Assembly: GCA_947500295.1 (NCBI GenBank)
Contig: CANMRM010000001.1
Coordinates: 620,001 to 684,000, forward strand
Direction: 5' to 3'
Length of the DNA stretch: 64,000 nucleotides
Source: an uncultured Kordiimonas sp.
Lineage (GTDB): Bacteria > Pseudomonadota > Alphaproteobacteria > Sphingomonadales > Kordiimonadaceae
In this document: positions 53,861-62,650 of the stretch, one piece after another
Layout: the number at the start of each line of letters is the position of its first letter
Numbering within the stretch: the stretch's first letter is position 1
Translations under genes and position numbers: made by a program
The notes under the pieces: generated by a model
Databases searched by the model: none
What the model was told of the DNA's origin: nothing
Seen by the model: only the letters and a program-made list of their open reading frames with translations

Positions 53861-54115
53861 TCAGTCGATAGCCCTGCCGGTCAGCAGCTCGACAATTCTT
53901 CTGATGCGAGGAACAGCAACGCTTGACATGGGTAATGCAACCAGAAACCCGGTCGCCGCAGCCTGTATCCAACGTACAGCGAAAGTTGCAGCATCGAGGT
54001 TGAAACCGCCATTCACCAGCAGCATAACGAGCGACATGGGCACTGACATTGTCAACGCCATCAGCGTACTGAAAAGCAGGCCCGCGAAACGCCCAGACAC
54101 CAAATGCCTAGACAT
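53861..54115 (-). CDS. DUF2798 membrane protein
   Basis: An 84-residue protein with two membrane helices (FAGLLFSTLMALTMSVPMSLVMLLV and TGFLVALPMSSVAVPRIRRIVEL) matching the DUF2798 pattern (FNLDAATFAVRWIQAAATGFLVALP). Function unknown. It lies just downstream of, and in the same direction as, the isochorismatase-family gene and may be its operon partner. Confidence 0.7.
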   Translation of the reverse strand: MSRHLVSGRFAGLLFSTLMALTMSVPMSLVMLLVNGGFNLDAATFAVRWIQAAATGFLVALPMSSVAVPRIRRIVELLTGRAID

Positions 54116-54132
54116 TTTGCATAATCTCGCCG

Positions 54133-54768
54133 TCAGACTCGAACTGGTTCATGGGGTGTTTCTGCCAACCGCGTGCGTACCGCCGCGATTTTTGGCCCAT
54201 ACCATTCCATCTGGTGGCCAAAGGCGTCGATGTGCGGTGTCGCACCCCAATCCTGAATCCACTCGGTCAACAGGGCATTGAGGGTGAGCGGTTGGCTGCC
54301 GGCTTGGATCATACGCTCGATGGCACTGTCATGGGCCATGAGTGAACTGCCGCCAACGGCGTCCCTGACGAAATAGGTCTCGAAGCCTTCCCGCTGTGCC
54401 TGCAGAACAGGGTACATCAGGCAAACCTCTGTCCAGAGGCCAGCAAAGATCAATCGCCGTCGCCCCGTTGCGGCGATAGCGGCACGTACTTTCGGGTCTT
54501 CCCAGGTATTCATGCTGGTGCGGTCATATTCCGGCTCGTTTGGCAACTCGTTGCGAATCGAAGGCAAGGTAGGCTCGTCACCGCGCATCTCCACGCCGAT
54601 TGTGGTGAGAATCGTCGGCACACCAAAGGCGTTGCTGGCACGAGCAAGCGCCTGACCATTGAGCTCGATAAGGCCCTGGTCATCAGATCGGACGCCGTCC
54701 AGCACGTGTTGCTGATAGTCAACAATCAAAACCAGGGACGATTCGGGCGTTAGTAGGACATCAGACAT
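54133..54768 (-). CDS. Isochorismatase-family cysteine hydrolase (YcaC-like)
   Basis: A 211-residue protein with the catalytic Asp in LVLIVDYQQHVL, the middle EPTLPSIRNELP region and the nucleophile in RRLIFAGLWTEVCLMYPVLQAQREGF. This pattern is closest to YcaC-type hydrolases; isochorismate itself is not necessarily the substrate. It ends with a Trp-rich segment (LTEWIQDWGATP). The start at 54768 (MSDVLLTPESS) is chosen over the longer open frame. It is divergent from a LysR gene (158 bp between starts), a common regulator pair. Confidence 0.85.
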   Translation of the reverse strand: MSDVLLTPESSLVLIVDYQQHVLDGVRSDDQGLIELNGQALARASNAFGVPTILTTIGVEMRGDEPTLPSIRNELPNEPEYDRTSMNTWEDPKVRAAIAATGRRRLIFAGLWTEVCLMYPVLQAQREGFETYFVRDAVGGSSLMAHDSAIERMIQAGSQPLTLNALLTEWIQDWGATPHIDAFGHQMEWYGPKIAAVRTRLAETPHEPVRV

Positions 54769-54926
54769 GAGTTTTCCTTCCGGCGTCCGTTGTGTTTCGA
54801 CCCCATGTCTAAACGCCTGGCCGCCTCTAATTAATGACCAAACCTGAGATAAAGGCTTTGGTATTCGAACAAAACATACATTTATGAAACAACACTGTTC
54901 GAAATATGGGATAAAAGGAGGATGCG

Positions 54927-55802
54927 TTGGATTTAAACGGTATGCGCACTTTTGTTGCAGTCGCAAAGGCTGGATCGCTGACCCAGGCAGCTGCGGATCT
55001 TGGCCTTTCCAAATCTACTGCCAGTCGGCGGCTGCAGCTCTATGAGGCCGACGTTGAATCAACATTGTTTCAGCGTTCGACGCGCTCGATATCCCTGACA
55101 GATTCAGGTCGACGCCATTTTGAACGGGTACTACCTCTAATCGAAGAAGCCGAACTCGCCGTCAGAGACCTTGCGGAAGAAACACGGGCGCCAATGGGGC
55201 TCGTCCGCGTGTCCGCTTCTGTTGGCGTAGGGGAGCGCTATCTGGCGCCGCTGGTTTGGGACTTCTTGACAGACTATCCGGATATTCGTGTTGATTTGGT
55301 GCTGACCGACAAAATCAGTGATCTTGTCACTGAGGGTATCGATTTCGCAGTTCGCATGGGTGATCTAGAGGACTCGGATTTGCTCTCCCGGCGGCTGGGG
55401 ACGGCCCAGCGCTTGATTGTCGCTACTCCGGCGCTGCTTGAGCAACACTCACTCCCATCCCAGATCGCAGATTTGCGGCATCTTCCTGCAATTATAAATG
55501 CCCCGGACCAGAATTTGTGGCGCTTTGCATCAGGAGAAACAGTACGCGTCAACTGGCGCGTGTCAGTTGGCGCTATGCCCGCGGTGCGCGATGCCTGCCT
55601 GCGTGGTTACGGCATTGCGTCACTCCCTGAAGGCATGGCACGACCACACCTTGAAGCGGGCCGCCTCGTGCAATTGTTGCCAGACGACCTAATGCCGGAG
55701 GTTCAGGTTACCCTAATCTATCCGCGTCTTAAGCACCGCTCGGCGGCGGCGCGTGCATTTCTTGCCGCGCTTGAAACCATGCGTCTGACAGCGGGTCGAT
55801 AA
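54927..55802 (+). CDS. LysR-family transcriptional regulator (TTG start)
   Basis: A 291-residue regulator with the HTH LTQAAADLGLSKSTASRRLQLYE and an effector domain (VSASVGVGERYLAPLVWDFLTDYPDIRVDLVLTD, FAVRMGDLEDSDLLSRRLG). The TTG start at 54927 is supported by a full AGGAGG at 54916–54921, 5 nt upstream; an ATG 15 nt later is less well placed. It probably controls the divergent isochorismatase-family gene. Confidence 0.88.
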   Translation: MDLNGMRTFVAVAKAGSLTQAAADLGLSKSTASRRLQLYEADVESTLFQRSTRSISLTDSGRRHFERVLPLIEEAELAVRDLAEETRAPMGLVRVSASVGVGERYLAPLVWDFLTDYPDIRVDLVLTDKISDLVTEGIDFAVRMGDLEDSDLLSRRLGTAQRLIVATPALLEQHSLPSQIADLRHLPAIINAPDQNLWRFASGETVRVNWRVSVGAMPAVRDACLRGYGIASLPEGMARPHLEAGRLVQLLPDDLMPEVQVTLIYPRLKHRSAAARAFLAALETMRLTAGR

Positions 55803-55853
55803 CGTCTACTTGTGTGTCTCATTCAGAAGTGACCAGGATGTTTCAGAGACTAT

Positions 55854-57572
55854 CTATGGTGCTTGGTAGATGATTTCGCCGTCGACAATAGTCAGGATCG
55901 CGCGACCTTTTGGAATATCCGCCTCTGGTGCGGTCATCAGGTCCACGTCAAAAGCCGTAAAGTCGGCCTTTTTGCCTACTGCGATGGACCCTATTTCATC
56001 TTCGGCAAATGACGCGAAGGCTGGCCAGAGCGTAAACATCTTGAGGGCTTCCTCACGGGTCAACGCTTCTTCAGGGTGCCAGTTTTCTCCCTGAAATCCG
56101 CTGAGATCCCGCCGCGCCGTTGCAGCATAAAATTCAATGAGCGGGTCTCCGCGTTCTACCGGGGCATCCGAGCCGCCTGCGATGATCACACCGGTATCCA
56201 GGAAGCTTTGCCAGGCATAGGCCCCCTGCAGCCTTTCTTCACCAAGCCGATCGGCGGCAAAATGCAGGTCACCGATGGCGTGGCTCGGCTGCATCGAAGG
56301 GATGACACCCAGATCGGCATAGCGCGGGATATCGTCCGGGTGCACTATTTGCGTGTGTTCGTCCCGCCAGCGCGGGGTGGCAACTGCTCGCTCGATTGTC
56401 GGGACGGTGTTGAAGGTCTGCTCGAACCAGTCCAGAAGCTGTCTGTTGCCGCGATCCCCGATGGCATGCATGTTGATCTGGATGCCTTGTCTCAGCGCGG
56501 TTTCCAGCAGTGGCAATACCTCTTCAGGCTTGGAAAGGATGAGCCCCGATGTGTTGGCATCCGAATATGGGTCGAGCAGCGCGGCACCCCGCGACCCCAA
56601 GGCCCCATCCATGTAGAGTTTGATCGCGCGCGTAATAATACGGTCGTTGCGGCTGGCGCGCACACCACCGGCAAACAGGTCGCTGGCGTCTCCCGGGTTT
56701 ATGGAGTTGTATACGCGAATGTTGACATCGCCCCGGTCCGAGAGCATCTCCAGCAAATCAACTTCTTGCCAGGATACAGACATATTGTGCAGCCCGGTCC
56801 AGCCATAGCTGCTGTAGACACGGCCACCAACCGTTAGTTGCTCGACAAAGTCCTCGCGGGTAGCAGCTGGGATCAACGAGTTTACAAGACCCATGGCAGC
56901 GTCAATCAGGATACCGGTAGGTTCATCCAAAGCGTTTTTTTGAATGGCGCCACCAAAGGGCGCTTCTGTAGCGCCCGAAATGCCGGCAGCTGCCAGCGCT
57001 GCGCTGTTGACGACGGCTGCGTGGCCATCGGCTCTAAAGAGAATGACAGGCCTGTCACCAACCACATCATCCAAATCCCAGCGAGACGGGAAACGGCCTT
57101 CGGGCCAATGGGTTTCAATCCAGCCTCGCCCAACAACAACTGGTTGGTCCGTATTGGTGCCAGCATAGCTGGCGAGGGACTGCTTGAGGGTTGCCAGTGA
57201 CGCCACACCTTCGAGGTTCAGTGTAAGTTCACGGGCACCGATGCCTGACAAGTGTGCGTGCGCATCTGTGAAACCGGGATAGAGGGATGTACCCTCCAGG
57301 CTCAGCACCGTTGTATCTGGCGTGACATAGGCCTCTGCGCCAAGTCGGGGGCCGACATAGATGATGCGGCCATCCCGGACGGCGACGGCTTCCGCGGTTG
57401 GGCCGCTGTCTTCTGCTGTGTAGATTGTGCCACCCCAGATGACCATGTCAGCGACGGCAAACGGCTCGTTTTCGAGCCTGGCATCGACAGCGGCATCCTG
57501 AGCCAAAACCGAGGTATTACCCATTGCAAAAAGCGCTGCAATAGCCAGAAAACAAGTTGAAAACAGCTTCAT
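55854..57572 (-). CDS. Exported amidohydrolase (YtcJ-like)
   Basis: A 572-residue protein with a signal peptide (KLFSTCFLAIAALFAMGNTSVLA) and the COG1574-type amidohydrolase layout: N-terminal beta part (DMVIWGGTIYTAED), the HxH motif in GFTDAHAHLSGIG, later HAIGDRGNRQ, HTQIVHPDDIPRYADLG and the catalytic Asp in GGSDAPVERGDPL. Substrates of this family are poorly known. It is monocistronic and divergent from the Wzy-like gene at 57694. Confidence 0.87.
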   Translation of the reverse strand: MKLFSTCFLAIAALFAMGNTSVLAQDAAVDARLENEPFAVADMVIWGGTIYTAEDSGPTAEAVAVRDGRIIYVGPRLGAEAYVTPDTTVLSLEGTSLYPGFTDAHAHLSGIGARELTLNLEGVASLATLKQSLASYAGTNTDQPVVVGRGWIETHWPEGRFPSRWDLDDVVGDRPVILFRADGHAAVVNSAALAAAGISGATEAPFGGAIQKNALDEPTGILIDAAMGLVNSLIPAATREDFVEQLTVGGRVYSSYGWTGLHNMSVSWQEVDLLEMLSDRGDVNIRVYNSINPGDASDLFAGGVRASRNDRIITRAIKLYMDGALGSRGAALLDPYSDANTSGLILSKPEEVLPLLETALRQGIQINMHAIGDRGNRQLLDWFEQTFNTVPTIERAVATPRWRDEHTQIVHPDDIPRYADLGVIPSMQPSHAIGDLHFAADRLGEERLQGAYAWQSFLDTGVIIAGGSDAPVERGDPLIEFYAATARRDLSGFQGENWHPEEALTREEALKMFTLWPAFASFAEDEIGSIAVGKKADFTAFDVDLMTAPEADIPKGRAILTIVDGEIIYQAP

Positions 57573-57693
57573 AACGAACCCTCCCTTGAGGGGCCATGCT
57601 AGGCAGGGTCACATGCTTGTCAAGCGCCGAAACTTGCGCCCGCGCGACGAAGCAGGCAGAATAGCCCTAAACCAGCCATGAGATGGAAAAGTC

Positions 57694-59043
57694 ATGCGCA
57701 GCGCCCTTGTCTCCTTTTTGATATTTGCCTGGATGCCGGTGATGTTGTTCAAGCCGCATATTGGCGTGCTTGTGTGGAACTGGGTGTCCCATATGAACCC
57801 GCACAGCCATACCTTCGGGTTTGCAACCAGTTTCCCATTCCTGGTTATTGTTGGCGTGTTGACGGCGGCGGGCATGGTTGTTTCGCGCGAAAAGAAGAGC
57901 TTTCCGCCACATCCGATCATAATCATTGTCCTGACTTATGTATTCTGGACCATTGTTACTTACATCCTGGCGTTCGAGCCCAGTGTTGGTGAAGCAAAAC
58001 TCACCCAGTTTATGAAAATGATCGTTTTTGCGATGGTGTCGGTAACTGTGATGCAGTCGCCGAACCGCCTGAAGGGCTTCTTCTATGTGATGGTGCTCTC
58101 CCTGATGTTTATCGCAATCAAGGGCGGAGCCTTTACGCTGTTAACTGGTGGCGGTAACCGGGTGCAAGGTGCTGGCGGTATGATGGGGGACAATAACCAG
58201 CTCGCGATGGCGATGGCGATGTTGTTCCCGCTAGCGTTATATCTGACCAAGCATTATCCACACAAACTGTTGAAATGGCCGGCGATCGGCGCTGCTGTTC
58301 TGGTGCCTTTTGCAGCCATTGGCACGCAGTCCCGAGGAGGGTTTGTGGCGCTGGGTGCGGTTTTATTCATGTTGCTGCTCAAGAGTAAGCGCAAATTCCT
58401 GCTGATCGCTGTCGCCGTTCCCATTGGTATCGGGGCTGTAACCTTTATGCCGGACAGTTGGAAGGCGCGGATGCAGACCACTGAAAACGCCACCGAAGAT
58501 GATAGTTTCATTGGCCGGGTTGCCATGTGGCGTTTCTCGACAAACCTGGCTGCGGATCACCCTGTTGAAGGTGGTGGGTTTGACGTGTTTTATGTGCGGT
58601 ATCTAACGCCGGATTATATGCCGGTTGGCTACCGCATGAAGGCGCCTCACTCGATCTATTTTGAAGTGTTGGGGGAGCATGGTTATGTTGGCCTCTTCTT
58701 GTTCCTCACCATGTTGTTCACCGGGTGGTACTCTGCGGGAACCACCGCCAAGATGTTCAGGCCATACAAGGAGACCGAATGGGTCGGTGATATGGCGGGT
58801 GCAATCCAGCTCAGTTTTGTTGGTTATGCTGTTGGCGGTCTGACAGTGAATATTGCAGCCTTTGACTTTTTCTATCACCTGTTGATTACGGTCGTGCTGT
58901 GCCGTGTTGTGGGTGACCGGATTGTCGAAAAAGGTGTCACCAAAATCGAAAAGAAAAGCGTTCTGGCTCCCGCTAAAAAGGGTAAATGGAAACCACCGAC
59001 ACCTGCGGCCCGTCCTCAACCCGCAGAACGGGTACCGGGCTGA
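57694..59043 (+). CDS. Putative O-glycosylation ligase, exosortase A-associated type (Wzy_C)
   Basis: A 449-residue membrane protein with about ten helices and a periplasmic loop carrying the Wzy_C-type motif region (GTQSRGGFVALG, RVAMWRFSTNLAADHPVEGGGFD in parts, APHSIYFEVLGEHGYVG). The sequence style (IGVLVWNWVSHMNPHSHTFG) matches the exosortase A-associated ligase family (TIGR03097). Exosortase, EPS or PEP-CTERM genes are not seen in the window, so it is either a detached member of such a system or acts with distant genes. The C-terminus is basic and Pro-rich. Confidence 0.78.
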   Translation: MRSALVSFLIFAWMPVMLFKPHIGVLVWNWVSHMNPHSHTFGFATSFPFLVIVGVLTAAGMVVSREKKSFPPHPIIIIVLTYVFWTIVTYILAFEPSVGEAKLTQFMKMIVFAMVSVTVMQSPNRLKGFFYVMVLSLMFIAIKGGAFTLLTGGGNRVQGAGGMMGDNNQLAMAMAMLFPLALYLTKHYPHKLLKWPAIGAAVLVPFAAIGTQSRGGFVALGAVLFMLLLKSKRKFLLIAVAVPIGIGAVTFMPDSWKARMQTTENATEDDSFIGRVAMWRFSTNLAADHPVEGGGFDVFYVRYLTPDYMPVGYRMKAPHSIYFEVLGEHGYVGLFLFLTMLFTGWYSAGTTAKMFRPYKETEWVGDMAGAIQLSFVGYAVGGLTVNIAAFDFFYHLLITVVLCRVVGDRIVEKGVTKIEKKSVLAPAKKGKWKPPTPAARPQPAERVPG

Positions 59044-59093
59044 TCCTGAACAACGGCTGATGCCAAATCACTGACGGGGTGCGCGGAGTTGTG

Positions 59094-59429
59094 TCACGTC
59101 GGCTCGTTGTTGTCTTTTTCGTCCAGAAAAACTGACAAGCTGCTGCTGTCGCGGTTGCGGCGCATCAGGGCGATAAGCGCGCCTGTAAGTCCGCCAACCA
59201 GGATAATACCACCGAAAATCATGGTGATCGCCAGCGCCCAGGTTTTGAAACTGAATTCACTTTCGCAGCCGTTCTCGCATACGCCCGTGGTCGGGTCGCC
59301 GACAAAGTACATGAAACCAAGCCAAAGCAGCACACTGGCCACGACCAGCCTGAGAATGAGTTTGATCGTCAGAAACGAGTGTTTGCGCCGGTCACGTTGG
59401 CGCTTTTTTATGAATAAGCTCTCGGACAT
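59094..59429 (-). CDS. Two-helix membrane protein, unknown
   Basis: A 111-residue protein with two membrane helices (LILRLVVASVLLWLGFMYFVG and LAITMIFGGIILVGGLTGALIALM) and two Cys in the loop (GVCENGCESEF). The start at 59429 (MSESLFIKK) is preferred over an earlier in-frame ATG at 59462. It lies 36 bp downstream of pspF in the same direction, so it could be part of the envelope stress response. Confidence 0.6.
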   Translation of the reverse strand: MSESLFIKKRQRDRRKHSFLTIKLILRLVVASVLLWLGFMYFVGDPTTGVCENGCESEFSFKTWALAITMIFGGIILVGGLTGALIALMRRNRDSSSLSVFLDEKDNNEPT

Positions 59430-59465
59430 GGCCGCACTATGGGCGTGCGGAGGCGCCAGCACAAG

Positions 59466-60494
59466 TCACGAACCGATGAGTTGGTGTTTTTTCAGGGCGT
59501 GTCGGAGCTGGTCATAACTAATGTTCAGGTCCCTGGCCGTGGTTCTCTGATTGAACCGGTTTTTTTCCAGCGCTTGTTGCAGGAGCTGGCGCTCATAATC
59601 CCGCACCGCTTCCTTGAGGTCCGTGGGTGTAGCTGTGCTTTCTGCGGATCCCTGCTCTTTTGGTGTGGTAGGGAGGGCGTGTTTCGGCACTGGCACCGCA
59701 TGCTCGGACGCAGGCCGGTAGGGGCTGTCAAAAGGGTCGAACACAAGACCGCAGACAGGGGCTTCGCCGTCCCAGGCGCAGTAAACGGCACGCTCTACAA
59801 CATTCTTGAGTTCACGAATGTTGCCGGGCCAGGAATGATCCATCATCTGGTCCGTGGCAGCTTTCGAAAACCCTGGGAACGTAAGCCACTCTAGCTCTCG
59901 CGCCATTGCCATGCCAAAATGGCTTGCCAGCAGCATGATGTCTTCAGGCCGTTCCCGCAGCGGGGGCACGGTGATTACATCAAAGGCCAGCCGGTCAAGC
60001 AGGTCATGCCGAAACTGTCCTGCGTCGGCGGCGGCGGGCAGGTCAATGTTTGTGGCACCGACAACGCGTACATCAACCTTAACCGTATCTGTGCCGCCCA
60101 CGCGCTCAAACTCGCCGTATTCAATGACGCGCAGCAGTTTTTCCTGGGCCTGCATGGCCATGGTGCCGATTTCATCCAGAAAAAGGCTGCCTTTGTCCGC
60201 CGCCTCAAACCGTCCCGCGCGGCGGTTGCGTGCGCCGGTAAAAGCACCAGGCTCGTAGCCAAAGAGCTCGCTCTCGAGCAGCGTTGGTGCGAGCGCGGCA
60301 CAGTTCATTTTCTGGAACACCTGGTTCCATCTCTGGGACAGAAAATGCAGGCGCGCCGCGATCATCTCTTTGCCGGTACCTCTTTCCCCCACCACAAGAA
60401 GAGGGCGGTCCAGCGGCGCGGCACGGCTGACTTTATCCATCAGGTCGAGGAAAGCAGGTGATGTGCCGATAATCTGGTCAGGCTGGTTTATCAT
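59466..60494 (-). CDS. pspF: PspF, sigma-54-dependent activator of the psp operon
   Basis: A 342-residue AAA+ activator without an N-terminal receiver domain, as is typical of PspF. Walker A is GERGTGKEMIAARLH, the sigma-54 contact loop is GAFTGARNRRAGRFE, Walker B GSLFLDEIG, and the C-terminal Fis-type HTH is NQRTTARDLNISYDQLRHALKKH. It is divergent from a -24/-12 promoter and pspABC. In E. coli PspF is held inactive by PspA; the same circuit is likely here. Confidence 0.93.
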   Translation of the reverse strand: MINQPDQIIGTSPAFLDLMDKVSRAAPLDRPLLVVGERGTGKEMIAARLHFLSQRWNQVFQKMNCAALAPTLLESELFGYEPGAFTGARNRRAGRFEAADKGSLFLDEIGTMAMQAQEKLLRVIEYGEFERVGGTDTVKVDVRVVGATNIDLPAAADAGQFRHDLLDRLAFDVITVPPLRERPEDIMLLASHFGMAMARELEWLTFPGFSKAATDQMMDHSWPGNIRELKNVVERAVYCAWDGEAPVCGLVFDPFDSPYRPASEHAVPVPKHALPTTPKEQGSAESTATPTDLKEAVRDYERQLLQQALEKNRFNQRTTARDLNISYDQLRHALKKHQLIGS

Positions 60495-60615
60495 GATGCT
60501 AATATATGGTGAAAAATACTAATGTTTAGCATGAAAAGATGTATAGTTTTTCTATTTTTAACCGGCGTTGCAAAAATATATATATAAAACAACAGTTTAT
60601 AAAAAAATAAAAAAC

Positions 60616-60630
60616 TGGCACATCTCCTGC
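60616..60630 (+). promoter_or_regulatory. Sigma-54 (-24/-12) promoter of the psp operon
   Basis: TGGCAC (60616–60621) then ATCTC then CTGCT gives the invariant GG and GC doublets with exactly 10 nt between them. The start would be near 60642. An AT-rich tract at about 60570–60614 just upstream could hold an IHF site, and PspF sites would lie further upstream towards pspF. Confidence 0.75.
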
Positions 60631-60710
60631 TATCCATAGGCATGTCCACCCAAAAATGGGGGCAACAATAATAAAAAAGACAGCGAAACAGGATCAAAGG
60701 AACAATAACA

Positions 60711-60875
60711 ATGAACGGACTAACCCTTATGCCACTGACCACTTCTGAAATGCGCCCAAACGCGGATCGCTTTACCGGGGTGATCGCGGGCACAACGCTT
60801 GATACCCATTCGGTACGTCGGGCACCGGTTATGGAGCGCCGCCAGCGCCGCCGCAGCCGGCAGGGTCGTCACTAA
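60711..60875 (+). CDS. Small basic ORF at the head of the psp operon (54 aa)
   Basis: A 54-codon ORF between the sigma-54 promoter and pspA, with AAGGA 9 nt before the ATG. The product has a neutral N-terminal half (NGLTLMPLTTSEMRPNADRF) and a very basic C-terminus (RRQRRRSRQGRH). The same frame stays open for 31 more codons after the TAA (GPGTTAKGRASQKK..., to 60971), so it may be a longer gene broken by a stop, or one read through. A further 16-codon ORF (MANKVRDTREEYKKGN) ends 4 bp before pspA. No family is recognised. Confidence 0.45.
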   Translation: MNGLTLMPLTTSEMRPNADRFTGVIAGTTLDTHSVRRAPVMERRQRRRSRQGRH

Positions 60876-61030
60876 GCTTTGATCCAAAAAGGCCCGGGTA
60901 CGACAGCGAAGGGCCGTGCGAGCCAAAAGAAGCCAAAAGGTTCAAAGGCAACGCCCACGGAAACGTCCTAAAAAAATGGCCAACAAGGTCCGGGACACAC
61001 GCGAGGAATACAAGAAAGGAAACTAGAACA

Positions 61031-61747
61031 ATGGGTATTTTTTCCCGCCTCACAGACATCGTAAATTCAAATATCAACGCCATTCTCGATACGGCGGAAG
61101 ACCCAGAGAAGATTATCCGCATGGTCATCCAGGAAATGGAAGACACACTTGTGGAAGTCCGTTCCAGTGCAGCGAAAACAATCGCTGATCAGAAAGACAT
61201 CAACCGTCGCCTTGGCAAGCTTGAAAAAGCCCAAGCTGACTGGGAGAAGAAAGCTGAGCTCGCGATTTCCAAGGGCAGGGACGACCTCGCCAAGGGTGCT
61301 TTGGTTGAGAAATCCAAAGTCGCAGACATGGCCGCACACCTGAGCGAAGAGGCCAAACATCTGGATGAGGCGCTGAAGCGCAACGAAGAAGATGTGATCA
61401 AGCTAGAGGCCAAGCTGCGCGAGGCACGCGCCAAAAAAGCTGCAATCCAGGCACGTCACAATACAGTTTCAAATACGGTCCGTATTCGCAAAAACCTGAA
61501 TGACAATCGTATTCAGGATGCCTTTGATCGTTTCGACAAGGTTGATGCCCGTCTTGACAGGCTCGAGGCGGAAGCGGAATCAATGGAACTGGGCAAAGGC
61601 CAGACCCTTGCTGAAGAGATCACCAACCTTGAGGTTGACGACTCGATCGAAAAGGAATTGGAAGCTCTGAAGGCCAAAGCAGCTGGCACAGCCAACGACA
61701 ACAAAAAAGCGCCAGCATCCAAGTCGAAAAAAGCCGCATCCAAATAA
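61031..61747 (+). CDS. pspA: Phage shock protein A (PspA/IM30)
   Basis: A 238-residue coiled-coil ESCRT-III-like protein that protects the inner membrane and inhibits PspF. It begins with the amphipathic helix typical of the family (GIFSRLTDIVNSNINAILD), then the PEKIIRMVIQEMEDTLVEVRS block and long charged helices (LEKAQADWEKKAELAISKGRDDLA). The last ~25 residues are Ala/Lys-rich. AAAGGAAAC lies before the ATG. Followed by pspB (72-bp gap) and pspC. Confidence 0.95.
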   Translation: MGIFSRLTDIVNSNINAILDTAEDPEKIIRMVIQEMEDTLVEVRSSAAKTIADQKDINRRLGKLEKAQADWEKKAELAISKGRDDLAKGALVEKSKVADMAAHLSEEAKHLDEALKRNEEDVIKLEAKLREARAKKAAIQARHNTVSNTVRIRKNLNDNRIQDAFDRFDKVDARLDRLEAEAESMELGKGQTLAEEITNLEVDDSIEKELEALKAKAAGTANDNKKAPASKSKKAASK

Positions 61748-61819
61748 GGCGCAGACGCCCGGCCAGGAACCGGGCGTCCCCATAAGAAGCACAAAACACA
61801 AATAAAAAGGCCAAAGAAA

Positions 61820-62050
61820 ATGCCTGACGTAATTGGAATCTTGCTCTTTACCGTCGTTATCCCACTCTGGATCGTTTTTCACTATGTAACAAAATGGAAG
61901 CAGATGAAGGGCATTTCGCCCGAGGATGAGGCGTCGCTGGGTGATTTGCGCTCCGCCGCTGACCGGCTGGAAGACCGCTTGCGCACCATGGAACGCATCA
62001 TGGATGACGAAGTGCCAGATTGGAGGAGTCGCCATAATGACAAGTTTTAA
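61820..62050 (+). CDS. pspB: Phage shock protein B
   Basis: A 76-residue protein with one N-terminal membrane helix (GILLFTVVIPLWIVFHYVTKW) and a C-terminal leucine-zipper-like helix (DLRSAADRLEDRLRTMERIMDDEVPDW), the PspB pattern. In enterobacteria PspB and PspC sense envelope damage and bind PspA. It overlaps pspC by 14 bp. Confidence 0.92.
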   Translation: MPDVIGILLFTVVIPLWIVFHYVTKWKQMKGISPEDEASLGDLRSAADRLEDRLRTMERIMDDEVPDWRSRHNDKF

Positions 62051-62429
62051 GAAAAGCCCCACGCGTCTCTACAAAAACCCGAAGCAGGGCAAAATAGCGG
62101 GTGTATGCGCTGGTGTTGCTGACTATTTCGACATCAAGGTTGGTCTTGTTCGGGGCCTGACAGTTGTTGCGACGATCTTCACCGGCATATGGCCCTTTGT
62201 GATCGGCTATATTCTGTTCGCCATGTTTCTCGACCCAAAACCCATGGACCTTTACGAAGACGAACAGGAAGAACAGTTCTGGAAGCAAACCCGCAAGTCA
62301 CCGGATTATACGGCTGCGGAGCTGCGGCGCAGGTTTCGGGATATTGACCGGCGCACAAGTGAAATGGAAGCCTATATGACCAGCAAACGTTTCCGCCTCG
62401 AGCGGGAACTCAAGGCGCTGGAGGACTGA
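62037..62429 (+). CDS. pspC: Phage shock protein C
   Basis: A 130-residue PspC protein: N-terminal cytoplasmic motif LYKNPKQGKIAGVCAGVADYF, a membrane region (LTVVATIFTGIWPFVIGYILFAMFL) and a C-terminal charged coiled coil (RFRDIDRRTSEMEAYMTSKRFRLERELKAL). The start at 62037 has GGAGGAG at 62022–62028, inside the 3' end of pspB, so the genes are coupled. A terminator follows. Confidence 0.93.
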   Translation: MTSFKKSPTRLYKNPKQGKIAGVCAGVADYFDIKVGLVRGLTVVATIFTGIWPFVIGYILFAMFLDPKPMDLYEDEQEEQFWKQTRKSPDYTAAELRRRFRDIDRRTSEMEAYMTSKRFRLERELKALED

Positions 62430-62478
62430 CCAAACAGAGAGACTATCTTTCCCCTTCCTCCCGAAGAGCGAAAGACAC

Positions 62479-62514
62479 ACGGCGGGCCACTTAAAATGGT
62501 TCGCCGTTTTTTTT
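62479..62514 (+). terminator. Intrinsic terminator of the psp operon
   Basis: ACGGCGGGCCA pairs with TGGTTCGCCGT (two G·U pairs) around a 7-nt loop, followed by eight T residues. Confidence 0.85.
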
Positions 62515-62650
62515 AAGGCGCTGTCCGTTCACGGCATCAAGGCTCAAATTCCTTGAAAACCAGTGGCATTGGAGCCTTACAAAAAACCGGGATAAAAATA
62601 ACCAGCGACCCCTCGGCCATAAGCTGGGGCGCAACGACAGAAGAGGAAAA

